From assembly GCF_017814945.1 (NCBI RefSeq), contig NZ_JAGIPX010000076.1:1-34715 (forward strand): 34,715 nt of DNA, given 5' to 3'. The notes under the pieces were generated by a model. That model saw only the letters and a list, made by a program, of their open reading frames with translations, searched no databases and was not told the DNA's origin. A program made the position numbers and the translations under genes. Origin of the DNA: Paraburkholderia sp. LEh10. Lineage in GTDB: Bacteria; Pseudomonadota; Gammaproteobacteria; Burkholderiales; Burkholderiaceae. Shown piece by piece: positions 7,998 through 15,899 of this stretch; the first letter of the stretch is position 1, and each line of letters starts with the position of its first letter.

Positions 7998-10127
7998 ATG
8001 GCTAGCCTTGCGCACGTGATTCGGGACTTTCAGAGCGGCGCGCTCACGCAGGAAGCGTTCGTCGCTCAACTCGACAGCACGCTGACGACGGAAGGTCTCG
8101 GTTCGGCTCGTCTGCTCGAAATACTCGGCGAAGCGCATATCAGGAAGCCGCTGCCTCCTGACCTTTACGCATTGGTGCGTCGCCGGATCGAGCAGATGCC
8201 CGTTTCCAACCTTGCCGCGGCGGGCGGCGAGGAAACGCGCATGCAAACGGTTCCCGAGCGCCTGATGACGCCGCCGCCCGCGAAGACCAGCGATGCATCC
8301 GGCGGCGCGTCCGGCCTCGATCAGGTGAAGGGCACGGGCGATACGTTGAACAACCGCTTCGTGCTCGAAGAGTGCCTGGGTGTCGGCGGCATGGGCACGG
8401 TGTACAAGGCGCTCGATCTGCGCAAGCTCGAAGCGTCCGACCGCAAGCCCTATCTCGCGATCAAGGTTCTCAACACGCAGTTCCGCGGCAATCCGAAGTC
8501 GCTGATCGCGTTGCAGCGCGAAGCGCGCAAGGCGCAGGTGCTCGCTCACCGCAACATCGTCACCGTCTACGACTTCGATCGCGACGGCGCCATTGTCTAT
8601 CTGACGATGGAGTATTTGTCCGGCAAGCCGCTCAGCCAGATTCTGCGCACGCAGGATTTCAAGGGCATGCCCGTGCAGTCCGCGCTGCCGATCGTGCGCG
8701 GCATGTCGAATGCGCTCGCGTACGCGCACGAGCGCGGCTTCGTACATTGCGATTTCAAACCCGCCAATGTGTTTCTCACGGATATGGGCGAAGTCAAGGT
8801 GATCGACTTCGGCATTGCGCGCGTGTTTCAGCGCCCCGAGGAGGAGAGCGATGCAACAGTGTTCGATCCGGGCAGTCTTGGCGCATTGACGCCCGCTTAC
8901 GCGAGCCCGGAAATGCTCGAGCATCTGGAGCCCGACCCACGCGACGACATCTACGCGCTCGGCTGCATTACATATGAGCTTTTGACGGGCCGTCATCCGT
9001 TCGATCGCATGTCGGCGACGCAAGCGCGTGCCGCCAATCGCCAGCCGCAGCGGCCGGAGAATCTCAGTTCGCGTCAATGGCGCGCGTTGCGTGCGGCGTT
9101 GGCGTTCGACCGCAAGGCGCGCATGCCGTCGGTGGCGCGCTTCGTCGACGAGTTCGGCGCGCAGGAACGTGCGCCGGGTTCGAAGCCGGCGACCCAGGCT
9201 GCCGGCCGGAACCGGATGCTGATGAAGTCCGGTGTGGCCGCACTCGCGCTCGCATGTGCGGCGGGCGGCGCGCTGTACTTCTATCGGGCCTCGCAGAATC
9301 TCGAGCAGGAGAACGAGGCGCAAGCGGGCGGCGCATCCGAAGGCGGCTCGCCGCCCTCGACGAGCGCCGCGACGCCCGTCATCCCCATTACGCCCGCACC
9401 GCCGTCGGCGCCTTCCGTGGCGTCCGCCGCCGCGCCGCCCAGCACACCGGCGCCGCCGACACTCGCGGCCGTCACGTCGGCGCTCGCATCGCTGCCATGC
9501 TCCGCGCTCGCGGCTTCCGTTCAGGATCGCGCGGTGCATGTACGCGGATTCGTGCCGCCTCATGGCGAGGCGCTCGTCAACGAGCGCCTGGCGACCTTGC
9601 CCGGCGTCGCATCGACGAAAGTCGACGTGCAGCATGTGAGCAACGATAAATGCGATGTGCTCAAGGAACTCGGTCCGTACTGGACGCACAACTGGCAGGC
9701 GGGTCACATCGCGAGCCTGACGGCGCGGATGCCGAACGGCGTGCTGACGGAAGGCGATCCCCTCGTCGTCGATGTGAGGACGCCGGGTTATGACTCGTAC
9801 GTGAACATCGATTATTTCGTGCTCGACGGCAGCGTCGTGCATATGGTGCCGGGGCCGCGCGCGAAGGATAACCAGGCGCCCGCGCACTACTCGGCGACCG
9901 TCGGCAGCGGCGGCGACTGGATCATTTCGAAGCCGTTCGGCCAGGAGCTGGTCGTGCTGCTGATCACCCCCGCGCCGCTGTTCGACGCGCCGCGGCCCGA
10001 GAGCGAGTCGCGCGCCGACTATCTGCACGCGCTCGATACGCGGCTCAAGCAGATTGCGGGCAAGTACGGTCAGGAGCGCATCGTCGTGGATTTCGCGCAG
10101 ATCACGAGCAGGGCGCGCGCGCATTGA
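7998..10127 (+). CDS. Transmembrane Hanks-type Ser/Thr protein kinase
   Basis: About 709 residues. After a helical N-terminal extension and a Pro-rich linker comes the kinase domain: glycine loop GVGGMGTVYK near residue 127, ATP-anchoring Lys in LAIK (about 156), catalytic loop HCDFKPAN with Asp about 252, DFG about 270, and ASPE in place of APE. The usual HRD Arg is Cys, making this a non-RD kinase. One membrane segment (about 409-430) leads to a Pro/Ala-rich periplasmic linker, a BON-like stretch (VHVRGFVPP ... LPGVASTKVDVQHV) and a DUF4384-like C-terminal domain. It likely senses an envelope signal and phosphorylates cytoplasmic Thr/Ser, with the double-FHA protein as reader and the PP2C as eraser. 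The frame is open to a TTG at 7944; I choose the ATG at 7998. Confidence 0.88.
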   Translation: MASLAHVIRDFQSGALTQEAFVAQLDSTLTTEGLGSARLLEILGEAHIRKPLPPDLYALVRRRIEQMPVSNLAAAGGEETRMQTVPERLMTPPPAKTSDASGGASGLDQVKGTGDTLNNRFVLEECLGVGGMGTVYKALDLRKLEASDRKPYLAIKVLNTQFRGNPKSLIALQREARKAQVLAHRNIVTVYDFDRDGAIVYLTMEYLSGKPLSQILRTQDFKGMPVQSALPIVRGMSNALAYAHERGFVHCDFKPANVFLTDMGEVKVIDFGIARVFQRPEEESDATVFDPGSLGALTPAYASPEMLEHLEPDPRDDIYALGCITYELLTGRHPFDRMSATQARAANRQPQRPENLSSRQWRALRAALAFDRKARMPSVARFVDEFGAQERAPGSKPATQAAGRNRMLMKSGVAALALACAAGGALYFYRASQNLEQENEAQAGGASEGGSPPSTSAATPVIPITPAPPSAPSVASAAAPPSTPAPPTLAAVTSALASLPCSALAASVQDRAVHVRGFVPPHGEALVNERLATLPGVASTKVDVQHVSNDKCDVLKELGPYWTHNWQAGHIASLTARMPNGVLTEGDPLVVDVRTPGYDSYVNIDYFVLDGSVVHMVPGPRAKDNQAPAHYSATVGSGGDWIISKPFGQELVVLLITPAPLFDAPRPESESRADYLHALDTRLKQIAGKYGQERIVVDFAQITSRARAH

Positions 10128-10143
10128 CGCGCACGCCGTATTT

Positions 10144-10175
10144 CCCGCGCGCTTCGCGCCGTGCGCAAGCGCGGG
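10144..10175. terminator. Possible bidirectional terminator between convergent genes
   Basis: CCCGC...GCTT and AAGC...GCGGG form an imperfect stem with a small bulge, in the 72 bases between the kinase stop and the stop of the caspase/SUMF1 gene. There is no T-run, so it may act only as a transcript-end hairpin. Confidence 0.3.
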
Positions 10176-10199
10176 CTCAGGCCGCTTCCGTCACGCCAG

Positions 10200-12092
10200 T
10201 CACTTCAGCTCTTTCACAACGCGAAAGCCGTCCTGCGACTGGCGCACGCTGGAGCTGTACTTGAAGCGCGTCGAGGTCAGCATGTAGTCGTTGCCTTCGC
10301 GCCAGGAGCCGCCGCGAATCACGCGCACGTTGCAGCCTGGCGCGTCCCACGCGCGGCCGTCGTTGGGCGCGCCCTGGTACGAGTTATGCCAACAGTCGGC
10401 GACCCATTCCCAGACGCTGCCGTTCATGTCGTGCAGCCCGTTCGGGTTGGCCGCGAAAGAGCCGACAGGCTCCGGCCCTTCCTTGTGATACGGGTCGCCG
10501 CAATCCTTGCAGTTCGCCATGCCCTTGCGCATCTGGTCGCCCCACCAGTACTTCGTCGTCGTGCCCGCGCGGTCCGCGTATTCCCATTCGGCTTCCGTCG
10601 GCAGCCGATAGGGCTTGCCCGTGATCTTGCTGAGCCACTTCACATACGCCTGTGCGTCATCCCAACTGAGATCGCGCGCGGGCGCGTTCTTCACCGAATT
10701 GTTTTCGGGCGACAGCTTCGGGCATCCGTTGACGTCGGCGCACGCGTTCCATTGCTCGACCGTCACCTCGTACTTGCCGATCGCGAACGGCGCTGAAATG
10801 GTCACCTGATGCGGCGGCTTCTCGGAAGGATCGTCGGAGCTGCTGCCCATCGTGAACGTGCCCGCCGGCAACGAAATCATCACGGGGCATGCCGGACAGT
10901 CCTTGCTCTCGCCGCCGGCCGCCGCGCGCGCGGTTGCGGCGGGTGCCGGTGCGGGCGTCGGCGCGGCTTTGGGCGCCGTTTGCGGCGCGGGCACCGGGGC
11001 GGGGGCTGGCGCAGTCACGGCGGGCCGCGACGGGGCTGGTGCGGGTGCCGGCGTGGCATGCGTTGCGGGCGGCGTCGCGGACGCGGAGGCCTTGAGCCGC
11101 TCGATGCGCGCCTTCGCGAGCGTCGCGAAGCGGCCATTCGGATACGCCTTCAGATACGCTTCATAGTCGCTTGCGTAGTTGCTGTCCTTGATCGATTCCC
11201 AGAACGTCAGCTCGTATTGTTCGTTGCTGTCCTTGGGCAGGATGCCGCGGCTATGCAGATCGACAACGGCATTCGACGAGTCCTCGGCGAAGAGCGTCGA
11301 CGAACGGGACGCGAAGACAGGTGCCGGCTGCGTCAGCGACGATGCCGTCCAGGGCTGCTGCACGCCGCCCGTTTCCGCCGACACGCGTTGCGCGACGCGC
11401 GCGAACATCGCGTCGAGCGGCTGGCCCGGCGAGCGGGCCATTTCGCGCAGCCATGCGTGCGTGAAGATGCCGTGACGCGTGCCGTCGGCCGCTTGCGCGG
11501 CTTGTGCCGTCGCGTAGGCGACCAGCGTTTGCGCGGGCAACGCGGTGGCCGCCGCGCCCGGCGCGAATGGTTGCGTCAGACATGCATCCAGAACGACGAC
11601 GTTGAGCGCATGCGCGCGCGGTGCGGACAGCGTCGCGAGCACGTTCGACAAGTCGACGCTTGCCGTCAGCAAGGTTGCGGGTGCGCGCGGGTCCGCGCTA
11701 GCGGAAGCGAGCAATGTCGCGTGTCCCGCCTGCAGGCCATGTCCCGCGAAATAGAACAGCGCGGTGCCGCCTGGCTGCACACGCCGGCCGAGATCGGCGA
11801 GCGCGTCGCGCATCTGTTGCGCCGTCGCGTCGATGCGCAACACGACGTCGAAGCCTTGCGCGCGCAACATGTCGGCGACGCTTTGCGCATCGCGCGCCGC
11901 GTTGGGCAACGCGCCGGCAGCGTAGCCGCCGTTACCGATCACGAGTGCAACTTTGCGCGCCGTGGTCCCGGGGGCGGCGCTTGCGAAATGGTTCGTGGCG
12001 GAAGCGCCCGCGCCGGGAGGCAGCGCTTGTGCATCGGCCCATCGCATCTGGAGTGCTCCGATCATGCATACCAGCAGGAGTTTTCGCCACAT
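10200..12092 (-). CDS. Secreted caspase-like (C14) protein with C-terminal SUMF1/FGE-like domain
   Basis: A 630-residue protein with a signal peptide (MWRKLLLVCMIGALQMRWADA). A caspase/metacaspase p20-like domain follows, with ALVIGNGGY, the His of YFAGHGLQ (118) and the Cys of VVLDACLTQPF (171). After a helical segment (SDYEAYLKAYPNGRF) comes a long Ala/Pro linker and a SUMF1 fold (about 400-630) with GTFTMGS, RLPTEAEWEYA, LHDMNGSVWEWV, VIRGGSW and GFRV. The C-terminal region lacks the Cys pair needed by true formylglycine-generating enzymes (the segment reads RFKYSSSVRQSQDGFRV), so this domain is probably a binding module. It is convergent with the kinase. It may be a periplasmic protease or scaffold; its link to the peptides is inferred from location. 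Confidence 0.85.
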   Translation of the reverse strand: MWRKLLLVCMIGALQMRWADAQALPPGAGASATNHFASAAPGTTARKVALVIGNGGYAAGALPNAARDAQSVADMLRAQGFDVVLRIDATAQQMRDALADLGRRVQPGGTALFYFAGHGLQAGHATLLASASADPRAPATLLTASVDLSNVLATLSAPRAHALNVVVLDACLTQPFAPGAAATALPAQTLVAYATAQAAQAADGTRHGIFTHAWLREMARSPGQPLDAMFARVAQRVSAETGGVQQPWTASSLTQPAPVFASRSSTLFAEDSSNAVVDLHSRGILPKDSNEQYELTFWESIKDSNYASDYEAYLKAYPNGRFATLAKARIERLKASASATPPATHATPAPAPAPSRPAVTAPAPAPVPAPQTAPKAAPTPAPAPAATARAAAGGESKDCPACPVMISLPAGTFTMGSSSDDPSEKPPHQVTISAPFAIGKYEVTVEQWNACADVNGCPKLSPENNSVKNAPARDLSWDDAQAYVKWLSKITGKPYRLPTEAEWEYADRAGTTTKYWWGDQMRKGMANCKDCGDPYHKEGPEPVGSFAANPNGLHDMNGSVWEWVADCWHNSYQGAPNDGRAWDAPGCNVRVIRGGSWREGNDYMLTSTRFKYSSSVRQSQDGFRVVKELK

Positions 12093-12396
12093 TTTTCAGA
12101 TCCTGGTTGTTCTTGAGGCGCCGGGTAGCGCCTCGCGATCGGACGAACGGGCGCGATCAGAACGGCAACTGTTCGCTGCGCTGCGGTGCGTGGCGCAGCG
12201 GGCCGCTTGCCGCGCGAGTGTGTGTGCGCCTTCCCATAGCCTCCTGAAGCTTTGCAATTGCATAGACCATCCTTATCAACGATAGCACGCGCTTGGAACG
12301 TCAGAACGTTAACGAGCATGGCGTATCTTTTTGACAAGTTACGTCCTAAGCTAAAGCGGAAGCAAGCAGCACTGACCCTCCCTGGGAGAATGCGCA
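12093..12396. promoter_or_regulatory. Divergent promoter region, with a 5' leader hairpin
   Basis: About 300 bases between the caspase-like gene (minus) and the first DUF4399 gene (plus). GAGGCGC / GCGCCTC (12115-12134) forms a 7-bp stem that would lie in the 5' leader of the caspase-like mRNA. A TTGACA at 12331-12336 followed by TAAAGC at 12352 could be a weak sigma-70 promoter for the DUF4399 pair, with 15-nt spacing. No clear -24/-12 element was found here. Confidence 0.35.
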
Positions 12397-12822
12397 ATGC
12401 AAAGAACAATAAGGCTGGCGGCTCTCGGCGCGCTCTTTCTCGCTTCGGCACAAGTGTTGGCGGGACCCACGCCTTCGCCGCCCGGAGCCGAGGAGTACAT
12501 CATCTGGCCGGCGGATGGCACTGTCATCACGGGCGGCAAGCTCTGGGTGCGAATGGGCTTGCGCAACATGGGCGTGTGCCCTAAAGGCGTCAATGTCCCG
12601 AACACGGGACACCACCATTTGCTGATCGATACCGATCTGCCGTCGATGGATCAGGAGATTCCTTCGGACCGGCAGCATCTGCATTTCGGCGCAGGCGAAA
12701 CGGATGCGCGCATCGAATTGCCGCCCGGCAAGCACACGCTGCAACTGCTGCTCGGCGACCACAACCATGTCCCGCATAATCCGCCCGTCTATTCGAAGAA
12801 GATCACCATCATCGTGAAGTGA
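12397..12822 (+). CDS. Periplasmic DUF4399 protein, copy 1
   Basis: A 141-residue exported protein with a signal peptide ending near LASAQVLAG. The rest matches DUF4399: NTGHHHLLIDTDLP, the DRQHLHFGAGET segment, LPPGKHTLQLLLGDHNHVPH and NPPVYSKKITI. The His clusters (GHHH, QHLHFG, DHNHVPH) suggest metal binding, but no function is established that I can name. It is followed 61 bp later by a close paralogue, so the two look like a tandem duplication expressed together. Confidence 0.85.
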   Translation: MQRTIRLAALGALFLASAQVLAGPTPSPPGAEEYIIWPADGTVITGGKLWVRMGLRNMGVCPKGVNVPNTGHHHLLIDTDLPSMDQEIPSDRQHLHFGAGETDARIELPPGKHTLQLLLGDHNHVPHNPPVYSKKITIIVK

Positions 12823-12883
12823 GCACGCGCGTGCTTTGCGCCGGCGGTTCGGCGCGAAGCGCGCAAGACGGAGAACATCAGCC

Positions 12884-13315
12884 ATGATCAGGATCGTTGC
12901 CGCCGCGGCGCTTGCCGCTCTCGCTTCAATGAATATGGCATGGGCCGGGCCGACGCCCGCGCCGAAAGATGCCTATGCGTATATCGGCTACCCGAACAAC
13001 GGACAGACCGTGCCCGCCAACAAGCCGTTTCGCGTGTGGTTCGGCTTGCGGTACATGGGTGTCGCGCCGAAGGGCGTCAAGTACCCGAATACGGGCCACC
13101 ATCACCTGTTGATCGACACCGATCTGCCGCCGATGCCGATGGACCAGGAGATTCCTTCCGACCGCCAGCATCTGCATTTCGGCGCGGGGGAAACGGAGAC
13201 GACGCTCACGCTGCCACCCGGAAAGCACACGATTCAATTGCTGATGGGCGATCAAAACCACGTGCCGCACAATCCGCCCGTCTACTCGAAGAAGATCACC
13301 GTGATCGCGAAGTGA
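12884..13315 (+). CDS. Periplasmic DUF4399 protein, copy 2
   Basis: A 143-residue protein starting MIRIVAAAALAALASMNMAWA, a typical signal peptide. The mature part keeps the same motifs as copy 1 (NTGHHHLLIDTDLPP, RQHLHFGAGETE, GKHTIQLLMGDQNHVPH) with a two-residue insertion after DLPP. The ATG at 12884 is preceded by GGAGA (12870-12874). Divergence from copy 1 is concentrated in the N-terminal third (YPNNGQTVPANKPFRVWFGL versus WPADGTVITGGKLWVRMGL). Role unknown; possibly a periplasmic metal or ligand binder serving the export system. Confidence 0.85.
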   Translation: MIRIVAAAALAALASMNMAWAGPTPAPKDAYAYIGYPNNGQTVPANKPFRVWFGLRYMGVAPKGVKYPNTGHHHLLIDTDLPPMPMDQEIPSDRQHLHFGAGETETTLTLPPGKHTIQLLMGDQNHVPHNPPVYSKKITVIAK

Positions 13316-13514
13316 ACGAACGTGTGTGCTCGCTCGTGCCGACCATGAGCGCGCTGTTTTCGGCGAGCCAACAGTTTTATCGCGAATGTTGGCGGCTTGG
13401 CGGCACATGACAGAGGAAGCGAAGCGGGCGGGTTGCGTCCGCGTACGGGCAGGCTGACACGCAACCGAATGCCGGAAGGGCCTTGCAGGTTTTTCGCGGC
13501 ACTGGCCGTGCGAC

Positions 13515-13530
13515 TGGCACGACCCGTGCA
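13515..13530 (+). promoter_or_regulatory. Strong candidate sigma-54 (-24/-12) promoter of peptide C
   Basis: TGGCACGACCCGTGCA, one mismatch from TGGCACG-N4-TTGCA, with exact GG-N10-GC spacing (GG 13516-13517, GC 13528-13529). Initiation near 13541 leaves a leader of about 60 nt before the ATG at 13603. Confidence 0.72.
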
Positions 13531-13602
13531 TTAGTGAGGTTCGAGCAGACAAGATGCTCGCGTCAAACGAAACACCTTCGCTTCCCTCTTCGGAGAACTG
13601 TC

Positions 13603-13851
13603 ATGAGCGCACTGATGATCAACGACCTGCCCGTTGCAGAAGAACTCGGCAGCAACGCGATGAAGGCTGTTCGCGGCGGCTTCACGGACCTCCCGTCGTT
13701 CTTCTCGGGCCTTAACCTGGACTTCGACAGCAGCCTGCACGTCACTGCGCCACAAGTGGTCAATCAGGCGATGACGATCTACAACATGAGCGGCGGCAAC
13801 ACGAACATTGTCCCGACGATGTCGGCCAACAATGTGATGTCGGTTCGCTAG
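13603..13851 (+). CDS. Double-glycine precursor peptide C
   Basis: An 82-residue precursor with ribosome binding site GGAGA at 13592-13596. The 26-residue leader contains LMINDLPVAEELGSNAM and ends KAVRGG. The predicted 56-residue core starts FTDLPSFFSG and ends NNVMSVR. Its second half (VVNQAMTIYN, then MSGGNTNIVPTMSANN) resembles the C-terminus of peptide D, with the shared pattern N-Q ... N-x-G-x-N-[ST]-N-I ending in a Ser/Val/Arg-rich tail. It has no Cys. A -24/-12 promoter precedes it and a hairpin follows it, so it is probably a single-gene transcript. Probable substrate of the C39 ABC transporter downstream. Confidence 0.78.
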   Translation: MSALMINDLPVAEELGSNAMKAVRGGFTDLPSFFSGLNLDFDSSLHVTAPQVVNQAMTIYNMSGGNTNIVPTMSANNVMSVR

Positions 13852-13862
13852 GCAGGGCGATA

Positions 13863-13887
13863 CCCGCGGAGGATTCGCCTTCGCGGG
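13863..13887 (+). terminator. Hairpin after peptide C
   Basis: CCCGCGGAGG / CCTTCGCGGG with a 5-nt loop (one G-T pair in RNA) begins 12 nt after the stop of peptide C. No T-run follows, so it may be an RNA-stabilising hairpin, or a partial terminator allowing some read-through into the TolC-like gene. Confidence 0.5.
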
Positions 13888-14095
13888 GCTCGGGGAAAGC
13901 ACGGGAGCCTGCTGCAACAGCATCGTCAAAAAGATCGAAAAGCCAATCGTTCTGTCCACACGACCGCCGGGTCACCGCACGAACTCCACGCCGAACGAAA
14001 TCCGCCGACATCGATAGAGATGCCGCGCCGGACGTGCTTTACTTGAATGGCGCGCTTTGCACGTGCAGTACTGCCGGGAAAGATCGGAGATTATC

Positions 14096-15607
14096 GTGTC
14101 TGCGTTGCCTGATTCGTTTGTCGCCTGCTGCTCGCACTTCGGGTCATCCGCCGTCTGTCACGCGGATGCGCGTCAACAAGCGCCGCGCAAGCGCCGCATC
14201 GTCACCGTCGTTCGCGCCTTTGCCACCGCTGCCGCGTGCGCTGCGTTGCTCGCGGGCTGCGTCGATGTTCGCCAGGCCGACTACAAGCGGCCCGATACAC
14301 CCACCAAGGCGGCGTGGTCCGACAAGACGGGCTCGCTCGTGTCGCCCGCCGACACCATCGTGCCCGACTGGTGGAAGGGCTTCCAGGACCCGTATCTGGA
14401 CGACCTGATCAACAAGGCGATCGCGGGCAACTTCGACATCAAGGTGCTGGCCGCGCGCATCGACGTAGCCGGCGCGCAAATCGGCGAAGCAAAGGCGGGC
14501 GCATTGCCCACCGCCGATCTCGGCGCAGGCGCGAATTTCCAGAAAGTGACGGGACAGCCGTTTTCGAAGCAGTACAACCTCGCCGCCCAGGTGAACTGGG
14601 ACATCGATATCTGGGGCAAGGTCGAAAAAGGCGTGCAGGCGCAAAAGGCCGAATTCCACGCGACGGAGGCCGACTGGCGCGCGGGCTATCTGGAGCTGGT
14701 ATCGAACGTGGCGATCACGTACTTCCAGATTCTCCAGTTCGACGACCAGATCGACACGCAGCAAAAAATGGTCGACGAGAACCGCAAGATACTCGGGATC
14801 TATGAAGGCATGAACCGCAACGGTCTGATCCCGAAGACGCAGGTGATGCGTCAACAGGCGGAAGTCAATCGTCTAACGAAGGATCTGCTCGATCTGCGCC
14901 GCTCGCGCAATCTGGCGAACAACGCGCTGTGCACGCTGATCGGCGTTCCCGCAGGCGAGTTCACGGTGCCTGTCGGCCACCTGCAGCAGCGCGTGCAATT
15001 GCCGCCCGTGCCGGGCGGACTGCCTTCTCAACTGCTGTCGCGCCGGCCCGATATCGTCGCAGCCGAATTGCGCGTGCTCGAAGGGTACGACTTCGTCGGC
15101 GAAGCAAAGCTCGCGCAACTGCCGACTGTCAGCCTGACGGCTCACGGCGGCACGGCGAGCTTCGCGCTGTCGGAACTGCTCAAGTCGTTCACATTCGGCT
15201 TGATGCCGAGCATCAACATTCCGCTGCTCGACCCAGGCGTGCGGGCTCACGTGAAAACGACCGAGGCGCAAATGGCCGTCGCCGAACAGCAGTACCGGCA
15301 AACCGTGATGGCCGCATTTGAGGAAGTCGAGAACGCACTCGTCAATCTTGATTCGCACAAGCAGCAGCGCGTCGAATTGCAACAGGAAGTGCAGCGCCTG
15401 ACAGTCGTGAACGAGCAGATCCAGTCGCAATTGCGCGAAGGCGTGGTGTCGCAACTCGAAGTCTTCGAGACGGTGCGCACGCTGCTGCAGGCGCAACTCG
15501 ATCTGCTGACGAATCACCAGCTAATACTGTCCGACACGGTGCAGCTTTACAAGGCGCTCGGCGGCGGCTGGCCGGCAGTCGATGTGCAGACGCAAGTGAA
15601 GCAATAA
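14096..15607 (+). CDS. TolC/NodT-family outer membrane channel lipoprotein
   Basis: About 503 residues from the GTG at 14096 (GGAGA at 14086-14090); the frame is open upstream to 14057. A lipobox LLAGC follows a hydrophobic stretch, though the N-region before it (about 36 residues) is unusually long. The body matches RND/T1SS outer membrane factors of the NodT type: WWKGFQDPYLDDLINKA, AARIDVAGAQIGEAKAG, PTADLGAGANF, WDIDIWGK, RRPDIVAAELRV, and the repeated helical hairpin half with EVENALVNL and QLEVFETVRTLLQAQ. It should form the trimeric outer-membrane exit duct. Placed between a peptide gene and the adaptor/PCAT operon, it probably completes a type I-like export conduit. Confidence 0.88.
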   Translation: MSALPDSFVACCSHFGSSAVCHADARQQAPRKRRIVTVVRAFATAAACAALLAGCVDVRQADYKRPDTPTKAAWSDKTGSLVSPADTIVPDWWKGFQDPYLDDLINKAIAGNFDIKVLAARIDVAGAQIGEAKAGALPTADLGAGANFQKVTGQPFSKQYNLAAQVNWDIDIWGKVEKGVQAQKAEFHATEADWRAGYLELVSNVAITYFQILQFDDQIDTQQKMVDENRKILGIYEGMNRNGLIPKTQVMRQQAEVNRLTKDLLDLRRSRNLANNALCTLIGVPAGEFTVPVGHLQQRVQLPPVPGGLPSQLLSRRPDIVAAELRVLEGYDFVGEAKLAQLPTVSLTAHGGTASFALSELLKSFTFGLMPSINIPLLDPGVRAHVKTTEAQMAVAEQQYRQTVMAAFEEVENALVNLDSHKQQRVELQQEVQRLTVVNEQIQSQLREGVVSQLEVFETVRTLLQAQLDLLTNHQLILSDTVQLYKALGGGWPAVDVQTQVKQ

Positions 15608-15750
15608 AGGTGTGGGAAGGGCGTGCCACGAAGACCCGTAGCGCGCGACGCCAGAAGTACTCTCTCGTCGAAGGCGAACGCTGGCACGTTTCTTAAAGCC
15701 GCTGCATCGAGTGCTTTCCATTGAACCGACCGCAATAGCCAGGCCAACAA

Positions 15751-15778
15751 TTGACTAACACCATGCGTGACTTACAAT
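15751..15778 (+). promoter_or_regulatory. Candidate sigma-70 promoter of the FHA-HlyD-PpiC-PCAT-activator operon
   Basis: TTGACT (15751-15756) and TACAAT (15773-15778) are separated by 16 nt. The site lies about 120 nt upstream of the FHA gene in the 292-bp gap after the TolC-like gene. It would give housekeeping expression of the machinery, in contrast to the sigma-54-type sites of the peptide genes. Confidence 0.5.
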
Positions 15779-15899
15779 TCCAGATTAGCCGCCCATCGGG
15801 TGAAGACGGCGGCTGCGTCGAATGCGCTGGCCGCCGAGTCTGTAGAAAGCTCTGTTCTGACGTTTCGCGTCAGATGTCCCCGCTTAGTGATGCAAAGAG

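Noticed and set aside
7944..10124. Large open frame on the minus strand antisense to the kinase gene
   Set aside because: It mirrors a GC-rich coding sequence and is Arg/His-rich with no domain; the plus-strand frame has complete kinase motifs.
10200..12092. Idea that the SUMF1 domain makes formylglycine on the exported peptides
   Set aside because: The domain lacks the catalytic Cys pair, and none of the four cores contains a Cys.
10809..12116. Long plus-strand frame opposite the caspase/SUMF1 gene
   Set aside because: Arg/Gly-rich shadow of a real gene with signal peptide and catalytic motifs on the other strand.
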